Positions 53,692-63,165 of a stretch of 64,000 nucleotides of DNA are shown in pieces. The DNA lies in assembly GCA_002706765.1 (NCBI GenBank), contig PAJV01000076.1, positions 248,001 to 312,000 on the forward strand. Reading direction: 5' to 3'. Source of the DNA: Gimesia sp. Its GTDB lineage: Bacteria; Planctomycetota; Planctomycetia; Planctomycetales; Planctomycetaceae. A model generated the notes under the pieces. It did not search any database and was not told the origin of the DNA. It was given only the letters and a program-made list of their open reading frames with translations. The first letter of the stretch is position 1, and each line of letters begins with the position of its first letter. The translations under genes and the position numbers were made by a program.

Positions 53692-55428
53692 ATGTCGGTT
53701 GATTCTTATCCCGAGACACTGGAGTCACAACATTCTGACAGTGAAGAGCGGTCTTACCGTGAAATGTTCTCGATGGGATGGCCTCAACTGGTAACCTGTC
53801 TCTGGTTTGCGCTGCTGTTTTTCTACTTTGGCAATGTCCATATATTTTATTCAGACATCTGGGGACATGTTTCCTACGGCGAATGGATTGTTGCGCATCA
53901 GAGTCTACCAGTGTACGACCCTTTTCTCGCTCTGGCGGACGGGGTTAAGAGTATTGATGCCGCCTGGCTCTCACAGGTATTGTTTGCCAAGGTTTATGCA
54001 TCATTTGGAGTACGGGGCTTATCTCACGTCTTCGCTTTAACAGTATTCACGAGCCATATTCTCTTTTGGCTGGCGTTTTATCTGAAAACCGGTCGCGCTG
54101 GCATCAGTACCCTGGCGTCATTTCTGCTGGTGGTCATTTCTTCCAGTCGGATCGCGATTATTCGTCCCGAGATTTTTGGAACGTTGTGTGTGGCTTTGAT
54201 GCTGGTGATCATGGCCTGGTCAGAAAAATATGATGTCTGGAACCGAACAGCCAAACCAGGTGATGACACCCAAAATTCCGGAAAAAAAGCACCATTGGCC
54301 TTATTGCTGGCGCTTTACCTGGGAATCCCTCTCATTTTTCTGGCCTGGGCAAACCTGCATGGGTCTTTTGTTGTGGGACTGGCCATTCTGGGACTGCAAT
54401 TTCTGGGTAGAGTCCTGGAAGTGGGCTGGCGTACCCGAAGCCTGGTACAGGTCTGTAGTGATCCCTGGGTCAGATGCTGGCTGGTAGTGACTGAATTAGC
54501 GGTCTGCGGAGCCCTGCTCAACCCCTATCATATGGATCTGTTTCTCAACTCGCTGACATTTCCCAGGAATCCCAACCTGAAGGATGTACTGGAGTGGGAG
54601 CCACTTGAGTTCAGAGACGCCGAGGGGATCTGGTTCTGTGCCTCCTGGGTGTTGATGCTGGGCCTGTTCCGCCACAGCCGGACGCCAATTCGGACAGCAG
54701 ATATGCTGCGGGTGGGACTGTTGTCCCTGGCGGTGATTGTGGGAGTCAGAATGATTGGCTGGTTTTCTGTGGTCTTTGTCTATGCCATGGTGCCTCATCT
54801 GACAAATGTAATTCCGCGGAGAGAGTTAATTGTTCCTGTTTTAAATGACAATTCAAAACAGCCTGTTTCTTTCTGGTACCGAAAAACGCCTTTAATAACA
54901 GCCGTTTGTGCATTGATCGTCTGGTTTGGTTTCGCATTTTCGAATATTGCAACGCCGTTATTTGGTGGGAAACCCCGGCCCCTGGATAAAATTTACAGCC
55001 AGGGAACCCCCCGGAAATTGACGGAGTTTTTAAAAGAGCATCCTCCTCAGGGGCAGGTCTGGAATCCGCAGTGGTGGGGAGACTGGCTGGTCTGGGATGG
55101 GCCCGCGGAGATGAATGTATTTATGACAACCAATGCCGTTCATCTCACGCCGCCTCAGGTCTGGAGGGATTACCTGGGGATTGCCAGGGCGAATCGAGGC
55201 TGGCATGCGGTTGCAGAAAAATATGCTGTGACCACATTTATTGTGCATAAGGAGAAACAGGTCCAACTCGCCAGGCAGGTGCGCAAGTTGAAAGGTTTCA
55301 AGGTGGTATACGAAGATGATCTGAGTGTAGTGGTGTCACGGGAACCAGAGTTAATTGCTGCCGCCAGTCAGAGTGAGGTTCAGGATGCTGAAAAACCTGC
55401 CGACGAAAAACAGGAGGTGCAGCCATGA
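53692..55428 (+). CDS. Polytopic membrane protein, possible GT-C-type transferase
   Basis: About 578 residues from the ATG at 53692 (MSVDSYPET). It has about 10-12 membrane segments, starting with VTCLWFALLFFYFGNVHIFY, and a large loop after the first one (YSDIWGHVSYGEWIVAHQ), as in GT-C-fold glycosyltransferases. The C-terminal ~130 residues are soluble and probably outside (WNPQWWGDWLVWDGPAEMN). No specific family is recognised. Its stop overlaps the next start as ATGA, so both proteins are likely made together. Confidence 0.7.
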   Translation: MSVDSYPETLESQHSDSEERSYREMFSMGWPQLVTCLWFALLFFYFGNVHIFYSDIWGHVSYGEWIVAHQSLPVYDPFLALADGVKSIDAAWLSQVLFAKVYASFGVRGLSHVFALTVFTSHILFWLAFYLKTGRAGISTLASFLLVVISSSRIAIIRPEIFGTLCVALMLVIMAWSEKYDVWNRTAKPGDDTQNSGKKAPLALLLALYLGIPLIFLAWANLHGSFVVGLAILGLQFLGRVLEVGWRTRSLVQVCSDPWVRCWLVVTELAVCGALLNPYHMDLFLNSLTFPRNPNLKDVLEWEPLEFRDAEGIWFCASWVLMLGLFRHSRTPIRTADMLRVGLLSLAVIVGVRMIGWFSVVFVYAMVPHLTNVIPRRELIVPVLNDNSKQPVSFWYRKTPLITAVCALIVWFGFAFSNIATPLFGGKPRPLDKIYSQGTPRKLTEFLKEHPPQGQVWNPQWWGDWLVWDGPAEMNVFMTTNAVHLTPPQVWRDYLGIARANRGWHAVAEKYAVTTFIVHKEKQVQLARQVRKLKGFKVVYEDDLSVVVSREPELIAAASQSEVQDAEKPADEKQEVQP

Positions 55429-56633
55429 GTCCTCAAGTCATGTCGTTAAAATCCAGGCTGAAAATGGCAGGATTTCTATGTTTTCATCTGCTCCTGATCG
55501 GTGTTGTCATCACCTGGGGGGCCATTCGATTTCAAAGCTGGGAACTGCAGAAGCAGTTGCCGGAATTGCGCTTGAATCCTCTGTCTGTGGCACCTGAGTA
55601 TAATCGGCTGGAGATTGTTTCCGACGAGGATCTCGTAAAAGTGCTGAATCGCCTTCAGCCCCGCTTCAGAGGCAAGTCACCACAAATCAATCATGTAGAT
55701 CATGCACTCCGTTTCTGGGGAATCGAAGCAGAATTTGATGATCCGCAGTCACTTTCAGGTATTGAAATGCGGGATATTCTACTGGACCATCGCCGATTTG
55801 GAGATGTCTGGGGGGAAAAGACCGATCCCTTATTAGTCCATAATCAATATGGGGTCAGGACCCGGGTGCAGGAAAGTTTAGCGACATCAAGCCACGAAGA
55901 TCATACTCTTGCTACCCTGGCAGAGGTAGGAACGCCCGCTGATTATCCGGTGGTGACTTCAGAGGGCGAGACGTCACTGTCAGTGATGATCGGGGAAGCA
56001 ATGCGATCTTTCACTCTGAATCAGGTTGAGTATGAATGGTCTGCTGTCGTATTTGCCCTGTATATGAACAGCGCCAGGGACTGGATGACGACCGAAGGGC
56101 AATACATCAATTTCGATGTGATCTCGGAAAGGATCATGCGACAACCACCTGTTAAAGGCGTCTGTTATGGTAATCATCGATTACATGCACTTGTGATCCT
56201 GCTCCGAGTGGATGAACAGACTCCGATCCTGACTGAAGCAGGTCGTGAGAAAGTTGTGAGCTATCTGCAGGGGATCACCAGCCTGCTGGTCAAAAACCAG
56301 TCCGAAGAAGGATTCTGGGATAAAAACTGGGACGGTCAACCTCTGGATCTGGCTTCGGAAAGTAAATTCACTCCCGTCGCCCGCCGGGTTCTGGCGACGG
56401 GGCATGCCATGGAATGGTGGTCACTGGCACCCCCCGAAGTACTGCCTCCCGATCAAACCCTTCAGAAAGCCGGGCACTGGCTCGTGGAGACGATCCAGGA
56501 GATGCCTGAATCTGAGATTAAAGCCAGCTATACCTTCCTGTCACATGCAGGACGTGCCCTGGCGCTCTGGCGTGGAAAATTTCCTCACCAGATTCAACTC
56601 CCAGCACCCGCTCAAGTCACTGACCGTCTTTAA
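55425..56633 (+). CDS. Membrane-anchored protein with helical extracytoplasmic domain
   Basis: 402 residues. One N-terminal membrane segment (AGFLCFHLLLIGVVITWGAI) anchors a soluble domain of about 360 residues, probably outside the membrane. The later part (RLHALVILLRVDEQ, then YLQGITSLLVKNQSEEGFWD) resembles an alpha/alpha-toroid repeat such as in terpene-cyclase-like or ADP-ribosylation-type folds. Unknown family. It overlaps the upstream membrane gene by 4 bases and stands before the pilus genes, though no direct link is visible. Confidence 0.65.
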   Translation: MSPQVMSLKSRLKMAGFLCFHLLLIGVVITWGAIRFQSWELQKQLPELRLNPLSVAPEYNRLEIVSDEDLVKVLNRLQPRFRGKSPQINHVDHALRFWGIEAEFDDPQSLSGIEMRDILLDHRRFGDVWGEKTDPLLVHNQYGVRTRVQESLATSSHEDHTLATLAEVGTPADYPVVTSEGETSLSVMIGEAMRSFTLNQVEYEWSAVVFALYMNSARDWMTTEGQYINFDVISERIMRQPPVKGVCYGNHRLHALVILLRVDEQTPILTEAGREKVVSYLQGITSLLVKNQSEEGFWDKNWDGQPLDLASESKFTPVARRVLATGHAMEWWSLAPPEVLPPDQTLQKAGHWLVETIQEMPESEIKASYTFLSHAGRALALWRGKFPHQIQLPAPAQVTDRL

Positions 56634-57074
56634 TCACTTCCCTGACTGACCTGTCGTCAGATTTCTGGCTCTCAATCTCTGTTTGATCGTCTTGAGAATC
56701 CAAATGCCACTGCTTGTGTATCATGGGTAACGCTTTGCTGCAGAGTGTTAACGATTGGAAACGCAGTGGTACCGTAACATTCTCCGGTTGCCATTCAATC
56801 CAATTATTTATGGAATTGGTGCCCGGATTAATTGTTGATGGTTATAGCGGTGATGAGGTTTTCTTCAATTATCGTGAGAAAGCGCAAGGTGCATTGTGGA
56901 GTGAAAATGCGAAAAATATGGGCTGTAGGTCAAAATGGCACATCGTCTGCTGTATTTTTGCAACGTCTGCGCTGGGCGTATGCAGACGAGTTAATCTGCT
57001 TTGGTGTTAATAGCCGCTTTCGCTTGCGGTGCATCGGGTAGGAATTAACCATTTGATCTATGTGAGGAGTACGA
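56634..57074. other. Leader region of the pilus locus
   Basis: No protein gene. It contains the sigma-54 promoter candidate at 56936 and, just after it, an inverted repeat CGTCTGC (56964-56970) with GCAGACG (56982-56988). GTGAGGAG lies before the pilin ATG at 57075. Confidence 0.5.
56936..56951 (+). promoter_or_regulatory. Sigma-54 promoter candidate upstream of pilin 1
   Basis: TGGCACATCGTCTGCT keeps the GG and GC elements exactly 10 bases apart, as required for sigma-54 binding. It would start transcription about 110 bases before the pilin ATG. Confidence 0.6.
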
Positions 57075-57401
57075 ATGAATATGTTTCAGCAGTTTTGGAA
57101 TGATGAAAATGGTTTCGTCGTTTCAACAGAATTAGTGCTGATCGCTACAGTGTTGGTTCTCGGCATGATTGTCGGACTGACTACATTGCGTGATCAGGTC
57201 ATCGCGGAACTTGCAGACGTTGCCGCTGCATTTTCGAACAGCAACCAGAGCTATTCTTTTTCCGGAATTACTGGTCACTCTTCCAGCACAGCGGGTTCGC
57301 TTTTCATCGATAACACAGACTTCTGTGATGTTGATGAAGAAGACCCCGGAACCTTTTCGCACTGTATCAGCATTGTGATCGCTACTGGCGAAGGAAGCTA
57401 A
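57075..57401 (+). CDS. Flp/type IVb pilin-like protein 1
   Basis: 108 residues. A short polar head (MNMFQQFWNDENGF) precedes a hydrophobic helix with Glu at position 5 of the mature part (VVSTELVLIATVLVLGMIVG), matching Flp pilins with cleavage near Gly-Phe. The tail is Ser-rich with a few Cys (TDFCDVDEED). It is a pilus subunit or pseudopilin of the downstream Tad machinery. The ATG follows GTGAGGAG. It is one of three paralogues in a row. Confidence 0.88.
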   Translation: MNMFQQFWNDENGFVVSTELVLIATVLVLGMIVGLTTLRDQVIAELADVAAAFSNSNQSYSFSGITGHSSSTAGSLFIDNTDFCDVDEEDPGTFSHCISIVIATGEGS

Positions 57402-57416
57402 GAAGTGGCTTTTGAT

Positions 57417-57436
57417 TGGAGTGAAGTTTCACTCCA
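57417..57436 (+). other. Perfect 8-bp hairpin between pilin genes 1 and 2
   Basis: TGGAGTGA and TCACTCCA with a 4-base loop, 16 bases after the stop of pilin 1. No T run follows, so it looks like an mRNA-stabilising or processing structure rather than a terminator. Confidence 0.5.
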
Positions 57437-57557
57437 GACTGTGCGAATTGACTTAAAGAATTCTCTGATTTAATTCGCAACTGAAGATGTTTCAATTATT
57501 TTTTCAAAATGTTCAAAAGAACTGTCAAATCAGTTCACATATTAATGAGGAGTTAGA

Positions 57558-57887
57558 ATGAACATGCTTAATAAGTTCTGGAATGATGAGGCCGGTTTTG
57601 TTGTCTCGTCAGAACTCGTACTCATCGGCACAATCCTGGTTCTGGGTGTTGTTGTTGGTCTGGCTACCGTTCGCGATCAGGTGGTTCAGGAATTAGGTGA
57701 CCTTGCATTAGCTATTTCAAACATTAATCAAAGTTACAGTTTTTCAGGTGTTACAGGACACACATCCAGCACAGCTGGTTCTATGTTCGAAGACCTGACC
57801 GACTTTTGTGATCCTACGACAGATACTGCTGATGAAGAACCAGCCTGCATCTTCGTCCAAATCGACCCCGAACCCGAAGGTCCATAA
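57558..57887 (+). CDS. Flp/type IVb pilin-like protein 2
   Basis: A 109-residue paralogue of pilin 1, with almost the same N-terminal head (MNMLNKFWNDEAGF) and helix (VVSSELVLIGTILVLGVVVG). The shared segment SYSFSG and TGHTSSTAGSMF is also conserved. The tail is acidic. GAGGAG precedes the ATG. No separate sigma-54-like promoter was found before it, so it may be transcribed from the promoter upstream of pilin 1. Confidence 0.88.
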   Translation: MNMLNKFWNDEAGFVVSSELVLIGTILVLGVVVGLATVRDQVVQELGDLALAISNINQSYSFSGVTGHTSSTAGSMFEDLTDFCDPTTDTADEEPACIFVQIDPEPEGP

Positions 57888-57902
57888 ACTGCTTGAGATT
57901 CT

Positions 57903-57938
57903 CTCATCTGTTTCCGGAGACGCCCCTCCGGAAACAGA
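57903..57938 (+). terminator. Strong hairpin after pilin 2
   Basis: CATCTGTTTCCGGAG and CTCCGGAAACAGATG form a perfect 15-bp stem with a six-base loop. ATTTCT follows, so it is a terminator or a strong 3' stabiliser for the two-pilin transcript. Confidence 0.8.
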
Positions 57939-57961
57939 TGATTTCTAAAGTCTTAAGACTT

Positions 57962-57977
57962 TGGCACATAAGATGCC
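57962..57977 (+). promoter_or_regulatory. Sigma-54 promoter candidate upstream of pilin 3
   Basis: TGGCACATAAGATGCC has GG and GC 10 bases apart and shares TGGCACA with the site before pilin 1. It lies 24 bases after the strong hairpin, a sensible place for a new transcript. Confidence 0.6.
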
Positions 57978-58040
57978 TGAAGTTTGTGTAAGATCAGTTA
58001 AAATTCAATCTTGAATTACCCAGACAGGAATCGGATAGGA

Positions 58041-58334
58041 ATGAGAATTGCTTCTCAATTTTGGATGGACGAAATAGGAAGTGTTTCCCCTTTTGCAACA
58101 GTTTTGTTGATGACAATTCTGCTGCTGGGGCTTTTACCAGGTGTTGTCACACTGCGGGATCAGATCGTTCAGGAGTTTGGTGATGTGGCTGTTGCGATCG
58201 AGAGCTTTGATCAGTCTTACAGTTATTCATTTAATGGTGTCACCAGTGAATATATTGATTCCAGCAGTATCAGTGATCCAGTAAATGAGGCGCCTGCCGG
58301 ACTCGACCTTACCATCTCCGCAACGAGCGAATAA
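58041..58334 (+). CDS. Flp/type IVb pilin-like protein 3 (diverged)
   Basis: About 97 residues from the ATG at 58041 (MRIASQFWMDEIGSVSPFAT). The head and helix (VLLMTILLLGLLPGVVTLRD, then QIVQEFGDVAVAIESFDQSY) match the other two pilin-like proteins, but the Glu at position 5 is replaced (SVSPFATV), so it may not assemble or be processed in the same way. It could be a minor or tip pilin. It starts the transcript of cpaB and the assembly genes. Confidence 0.8.
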   Translation: MRIASQFWMDEIGSVSPFATVLLMTILLLGLLPGVVTLRDQIVQEFGDVAVAIESFDQSYSYSFNGVTSEYIDSSSISDPVNEAPAGLDLTISATSE

Positions 58335-58472
58335 ATCGAAGTACTTTGTGCTGAATTTGCAGCATGAATGTAATTAAAAACGAGTGTATTTCATCTGATG
58401 TCTGTTGAAGGCCAACTCCAGATGAGATCCAAACACAAATATCTATCACCGAAGATTTTCAGGGAAGTTAGC

Positions 58473-59465
58473 GTGGCAAAAATTAGTCCAGGAACCATGA
58501 CAGCAGCGATTTTCGCAATCTTACTAGGTCTCGGCGCAGCTTACACAGTGAGGCAGTATCTACATGAAAAGCCAAAACCATTTGTACTCGCTGAAGATCC
58601 ACCAGCAGGACCACAGAAAATAATGCTGCCGATTGCATCGCGCGACCTGGTTCCAGGTCAGAAACTGTCTCTTGACGATATCTCGATTCTGCAAATCACT
58701 CCCGAGCTACTTAAGAAAAACTATGATATGCAGGGTAAACAGCGGATTATGACAACACAGTATATCTCCGGCCGAACGCTCAAGACGGCGATTAAAGCAG
58801 GTCAGCCTTTTCACACGATAGAGCTATATGCCAGTGGAATGGGGCCTGGCATTTCTGAGCTTCTCGAACCTGGAAATCGGGCTGTGACAGTCGCCATTCA
58901 CAAGATTGGTAACGTGGCTGGATTTTCCCGTCCTGGCACAGTGGTTGACGTATTATTCCGCTCCAATCAAGTAGAGGGAATTCCTGAAACCACGATCACT
59001 CTTCTTGAAAAAGTGCGCGTCCTTGCTGTCGGAGATCAGGCTGTTCCCGGACATAAGGTGGGGGATGCGAAAGATGTGCACTATCCTGTTACTCTTGAAG
59101 TCTCTCCGGAACAGGGCAAAGTGCTTAAGGTGGTTGAAGATCATGGTATATTAAGCCTGGCACTACGCCACCCCAATGAAAATACAGAGGTTGTTTCAGC
59201 GGGCCGCGCCAGTGATCGACTCACACTTTCCAATATTCTTGGCTTCATGCCCAACCAGCGCGTATCCAGTATGGATATTTATCGGGGAGGTAGTCTGAAT
59301 ACTGTGCATTTCAAAGGTAACCGGGCCTACAAAAATCAGAGCTGGATCGATGCTATCGAAACCCCAGTTGCTTCTGAAGTACTCCCCACCGGCAAAGCAA
59401 CGACGACTATGAAACAGTCAGACAATAAAACTTCAGAGATCTCGACACCCGTGAGTGGTCTGTAA
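58473..59465 (+). CDS. cpaB: Flp pilus assembly protein CpaB/RcpC
   Basis: About 330 residues from the GTG at 58473 (KISPGTMTAAIFAILLGLGA), chosen because AGGGAAG lies five bases upstream; an ATG at 58398 would add 25 residues. One N-terminal membrane segment is followed by a SAF domain (MLPIASRDLVPGQKLSLDDI) and the RcpC-like domain (RAVTVAIHKIGNVAGF, then GTVVDVLF). CpaB sits in the periplasm and is thought to link the inner-membrane machinery to the secretin. No secretin gene follows here. Confidence 0.9.
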   Translation: MAKISPGTMTAAIFAILLGLGAAYTVRQYLHEKPKPFVLAEDPPAGPQKIMLPIASRDLVPGQKLSLDDISILQITPELLKKNYDMQGKQRIMTTQYISGRTLKTAIKAGQPFHTIELYASGMGPGISELLEPGNRAVTVAIHKIGNVAGFSRPGTVVDVLFRSNQVEGIPETTITLLEKVRVLAVGDQAVPGHKVGDAKDVHYPVTLEVSPEQGKVLKVVEDHGILSLALRHPNENTEVVSAGRASDRLTLSNILGFMPNQRVSSMDIYRGGSLNTVHFKGNRAYKNQSWIDAIETPVASEVLPTGKATTTMKQSDNKTSEISTPVSGL

Positions 59466-59663
59466 TCGCAGTCAGGTAATGTCTGTTCGATATCGGATGA
59501 TCGTCCTACCCACGTTGATGGATTAGCTTTAATCAGTGCAGCATTTACCAGTCATGGTACGCTTCGATTTCAGTGATGATCATGTTTATTAACAGAGAAC
59601 TTCATTGAATGTTGAATTCTCTTATCACTGGATTATAAATCTTCACACATTTAGGTTTTTAGC

Positions 59664-60998
59664 ATGGAATCACTTGGTACGAAAAAACTTTTTGTAGAAC
59701 CGGTCAGTTACCTGCCTGAAAACAGGGAAGCTGAACTGCGATTTCAGAAACAAAAAGTACTGATCCATCAGGAACTGGTTGATTCCCTCGATCTCTCCAT
59801 GCTGGCCCAGATCTCTGAAAAAGAGCTTTCTGCAGAAGTACGTGCCGTCGCAATGGAAATCTGCGATGATCATGCTGCTGTACTGGAGGGAATTGATCGA
59901 GAGAGGCTTCTGGGGGAGTTGCTGAGTGAAGTTTTCGGGCTGGGACCACTGGATCAGCTGATGCAGGATCCGGATGTGAGTGATATTCTGGTCAATCATG
60001 CCTATGAAATTCATATAGAAAAAGCGGGGCAATTACAGGAGTCGGACGTTATTTTCGCCGATAATCAGCACCTGATGCGAATTATTCAGCGAATTGTGTC
60101 ACGTGTTGGTCGCAGGATTGATGAAGTGAATCCCATGGTGGATGCCAGACTGCCAGATGGCTCCCGTATTAATGCCATCATTCCTCCCCTGGCGTTAAAC
60201 GGTCCTTCTCTGTCGATTCGAAGATTTGGAACAAAACCCTTACAGATCGATGATCTGATTGAAAAGAAATCAGTCACTCCAGAGATCGTGGACTTCCTGG
60301 CCGCCGTTGTGGATTCCCGGATCAGCATGTTGATCTCAGGTGGTACAGGCAGTGGTAAAACGACGATGTTGAATGCCCTGTCGAATTTTATTCCACGTGA
60401 GGAACGATTGATAACAATCGAGGATTCTGCTGAGTTGCTGTTGCAGCATAAGCATGTTGTTCGTCTGGAAACCAAGGTAGATAATACCGAAGGTGTGGGG
60501 GAAATCTCACAGAGACAGCTTGTGAAAAACAGTCTGCGTATGCGACCTGATCGAATCATTGTCGGTGAGGTGAGAGGTGCTGAGGCACTGGACATGCTTC
60601 AGGCGATGAATACAGGCCATGAAGGTTCGTTGACTACAATTCACGCCAATGATACCCGCGACGCACTGGCCCGACTGGAAATGATGGTGGCGATGAGCGG
60701 GTTTGATCTGCCTCTCCCTGTGATCAGACAATATATTGCAAATGGGATAGGAATCATCCTGCACGTTTCTCGTCTCAAAGGCGGACAACGTTGCATCACT
60801 AAAGTGTCTGAAATTATCTCACTGAATAGTCAGGGGGATTACAAGGTAGAAGACATATTTGGTTTTGAACAGACTGGAATTGATGACCAGGGGAAAGCAC
60901 AGGGTAAATTTTATGCTACCGGATATCGCCCCGCATGTCTCAAACGTATGGAAGCGTCCGGTATCAAATTGAGTCAGCAGATCTTCGAAAAGAAATAA
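59664..60998 (+). CDS. cpaF: Tad pilus ATPase CpaF/TadA
   Basis: A 444-residue secretion ATPase that powers pilus extension and retraction. Walker A is GGTGSGKTT near residue 226; the Asp box is in ITIEDSAELLL; Walker B region LRMRPDRIIVGEVRGAEALD and the His box TIHANDTRDALARLE follow. The N-terminal region (LGPLDQLMQDPDVSDILVN) matches CpaF. 198 bases separate it from cpaB. Full length. Confidence 0.96.
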   Translation: MESLGTKKLFVEPVSYLPENREAELRFQKQKVLIHQELVDSLDLSMLAQISEKELSAEVRAVAMEICDDHAAVLEGIDRERLLGELLSEVFGLGPLDQLMQDPDVSDILVNHAYEIHIEKAGQLQESDVIFADNQHLMRIIQRIVSRVGRRIDEVNPMVDARLPDGSRINAIIPPLALNGPSLSIRRFGTKPLQIDDLIEKKSVTPEIVDFLAAVVDSRISMLISGGTGSGKTTMLNALSNFIPREERLITIEDSAELLLQHKHVVRLETKVDNTEGVGEISQRQLVKNSLRMRPDRIIVGEVRGAEALDMLQAMNTGHEGSLTTIHANDTRDALARLEMMVAMSGFDLPLPVIRQYIANGIGIILHVSRLKGGQRCITKVSEIISLNSQGDYKVEDIFGFEQTGIDDQGKAQGKFYATGYRPACLKRMEASGIKLSQQIFEKK

Positions 60999-61069
60999 GA
61001 AATAAACCAGCGGCCTTTCGTCTCTGGATCTGAGTGTCGTGTCGTTAAAGTAAGTGGAGAACTCCTTTC

Positions 61070-62002
61070 GTGGACAGTTCATCAATAGCATTGATTTGTT
61101 TTGCTGCAGTGACAACTGCGGCACTGGCGGCTTACCTGTTCGTCCGCGATATGGCAGGAGTGGCTGGTTCAAACGGCGAGACGTTTTCCAGGCGGCCTCG
61201 GTTGCGCAGAATTCATAACGTATTTGATCAAGAGCCAGCATCCAGTCTGCTGGGAAGATTTGATCAGAGTTTTGATCGTCTGGTTCTGGAGAACGGTTCG
61301 GATTTCACACCGTTCAGTGCATTCCTCCTGTTGATTGTCTGCGGTCTAGTAACTGGTGGCAGCATTTTCATCTACTCGAACCAGCCCCTGGCCGGAATTG
61401 CCGGGATGATAGGGGGAATGATTGCAGTACTCATTATTTTGCACTTTCGTCGAAAAAAACGCATGCAGACTATTCAGGAAGAGCTTCCGGAAATGATCGA
61501 TCTGCTGGCTCGAGCGACCCACGCCGGAGCCAGTCTTGAGCAGGCAATTTCGATTGTAGGGGAGGAAACCAGAGGTCCATTGAGTTCTGAATTCAGACGT
61601 TGTGCGCGTCAACTTGATATGAACCTATCTGTGCCTGCGGTCATGAAGGCACTTTCCAGCCGCATCCAGCTGGTCGATTTGAAAATCTTAACATCTACAT
61701 TGATGCTATACCGTAAAACGGGTGGGAATCTGCCTGCCAATCTGGAACGAATGTCAGCAGTAGTCCGTGATCGCATTAACTATCGTCGTCAGATGAAAGC
61801 TTCTACAGGGGCAGGCCGTGCCTCGGCCCTACTGATGACAGTCGTCGCTCCCGTGGCCTTTGTCGTATTACTGGTGGCATTTCCTGATCATGTTTCCAAT
61901 CTCTATACCGATCCTGTTGGTAATGTCCTGTTATTGATAGCAATTGTTCTGGAAGTGATCGGGATCCTGTGGGTATCGACCCTCTTAAGAACAGATTATT
62001 AA
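61070..62002 (+). CDS. tadB: Tad pilus inner-membrane protein TadB
   Basis: 310 residues starting at a GTG (61070) behind GGAGA. Membrane segments occur near residues 4-24, then 85-120 as a pair, and two near the C-terminus (VAPVAFVVLLVAFP, VLLLIAIVLEVIGILWV). The T2SF domain signature includes ELPEMIDLLARATHAGASLE and MLYRKTGGNLPANLERMSAV. TadB and TadC form the platform for CpaF. Located 71 bases after cpaF. Confidence 0.93.
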   Translation: MDSSSIALICFAAVTTAALAAYLFVRDMAGVAGSNGETFSRRPRLRRIHNVFDQEPASSLLGRFDQSFDRLVLENGSDFTPFSAFLLLIVCGLVTGGSIFIYSNQPLAGIAGMIGGMIAVLIILHFRRKKRMQTIQEELPEMIDLLARATHAGASLEQAISIVGEETRGPLSSEFRRCARQLDMNLSVPAVMKALSSRIQLVDLKILTSTLMLYRKTGGNLPANLERMSAVVRDRINYRRQMKASTGAGRASALLMTVVAPVAFVVLLVAFPDHVSNLYTDPVGNVLLLIAIVLEVIGILWVSTLLRTDY

Positions 62003-62072
62003 AAGTCGATTTGAAATTTCACAAACTGGTTGACAAACCCTGTGATGCCGGTTGATTATTAAAGAGATATTC

Positions 62073-63077
62073 ATGTTTATCGAAATTGTCACAGTTGCCA
62101 CTTTCCTGTTAGTCTGTTTTGTGATCTTCCTGATCGGAGATGCCATCGCAGCAGGCCACCGTGCTGGTAGAAAAAATAAATCTAAATTCGATGACCGGGG
62201 AGCCAATTATTATAAAACGTCCAAGGTGGGAGTTTTCAGTCGTGCATTTGCCGGTGTCATTCCCCAGGCTGATCAGGAAATTCAGAAAATTGAACTCGAT
62301 CTGAAGCGGGCTGGTTACTACCGCTCAACGGCACTGGTGGAATATCTGGCAACACGCAATATGCTGGTAGTACTGGTATTAATCGTCACCGGTGTTGGTT
62401 GTGTGTTAGCAGACCCTGGTTCGAATATGCCGGAAATTATTCTGGTTGCGGGATTAATTATTGCGGGCGCTGGCTATGGTCTGCCTCGGATTGTCCTGAA
62501 TAATCAGGCAAACCGCCGAGTACATCGCATTCAGAGAGGATTGCCTGATGCACTTGACCTGGTGATGATGTGTCTGACCGGTGGGGTTCCCTTGCGGACA
62601 GCTTTAGAGCGTGTTACCGAAGAGGTTCGATTTTCTCATCCGGATATCGCTGTCGAATTCGAAATCATTCGTCGGCATGCAGATGCCAACTCCATGCCGG
62701 ATGCGTTAAAGCAGTTTGCGAAACGAATCGATGCACCTGATGTGAATGCCCTGTCTTTAATGATTTCTCAGACGGAGCGACTGGGGACGAATGTCTCAAC
62801 AGCCTTGATTGATTTTGCAGATGGAGTACGAAGAAAATACCGACAGCGGGCTGAAGAAAATTCCAGCAAAACCAGTATCAAGCTGTTGTTTCCCATCATC
62901 TTCTGCATGGCGCCTCCCATCTACATTCTGTTCTTCGGTCCGGCAGTTCTTGAACTGCGTAATTTCCTGATCCGTGAACATCGCCCGGGGGGTATTCTGG
63001 AACCAACGACTTACGGGGATTCCATCAGTAACACCTCTGAATCAATTCGTCTTCAGTCTGATGAGAGTGGCCTGTAA
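62073..63077 (+). CDS. tadC: Tad pilus inner-membrane protein TadC
   Basis: About 334 residues from the ATG at 62073 (MFIEIVTVATFLLVCFVIFL). The T2SF domain has GLPDALDLVMMCLTGGVPLR and MISQTERLGTNVSTALIDFA, with membrane segments at the N-terminus, near 110-150 and at the C-terminus (PIIFCMAPPIYILFFGPAVL). It is the last visible tad gene; convergent with the sigma-54 activator gene 88 bases away. Confidence 0.93.
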   Translation: MFIEIVTVATFLLVCFVIFLIGDAIAAGHRAGRKNKSKFDDRGANYYKTSKVGVFSRAFAGVIPQADQEIQKIELDLKRAGYYRSTALVEYLATRNMLVVLVLIVTGVGCVLADPGSNMPEIILVAGLIIAGAGYGLPRIVLNNQANRRVHRIQRGLPDALDLVMMCLTGGVPLRTALERVTEEVRFSHPDIAVEFEIIRRHADANSMPDALKQFAKRIDAPDVNALSLMISQTERLGTNVSTALIDFADGVRRKYRQRAEENSSKTSIKLLFPIIFCMAPPIYILFFGPAVLELRNFLIREHRPGGILEPTTYGDSISNTSESIRLQSDESGL

Positions 63078-63165
63078 AACCGAAATTGAACCAGGTAGGC
63101 AACGGGAGCGGAACAGCTGGGGACGCAGTGGTTACCACAGCTCGTATGCTTCATTCAATTCTGAA

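Noticed and set aside
57417-57436. Terminator after pilin 1
   Set aside because: The hairpin is perfect but has no T run; I list it as a neutral hairpin.
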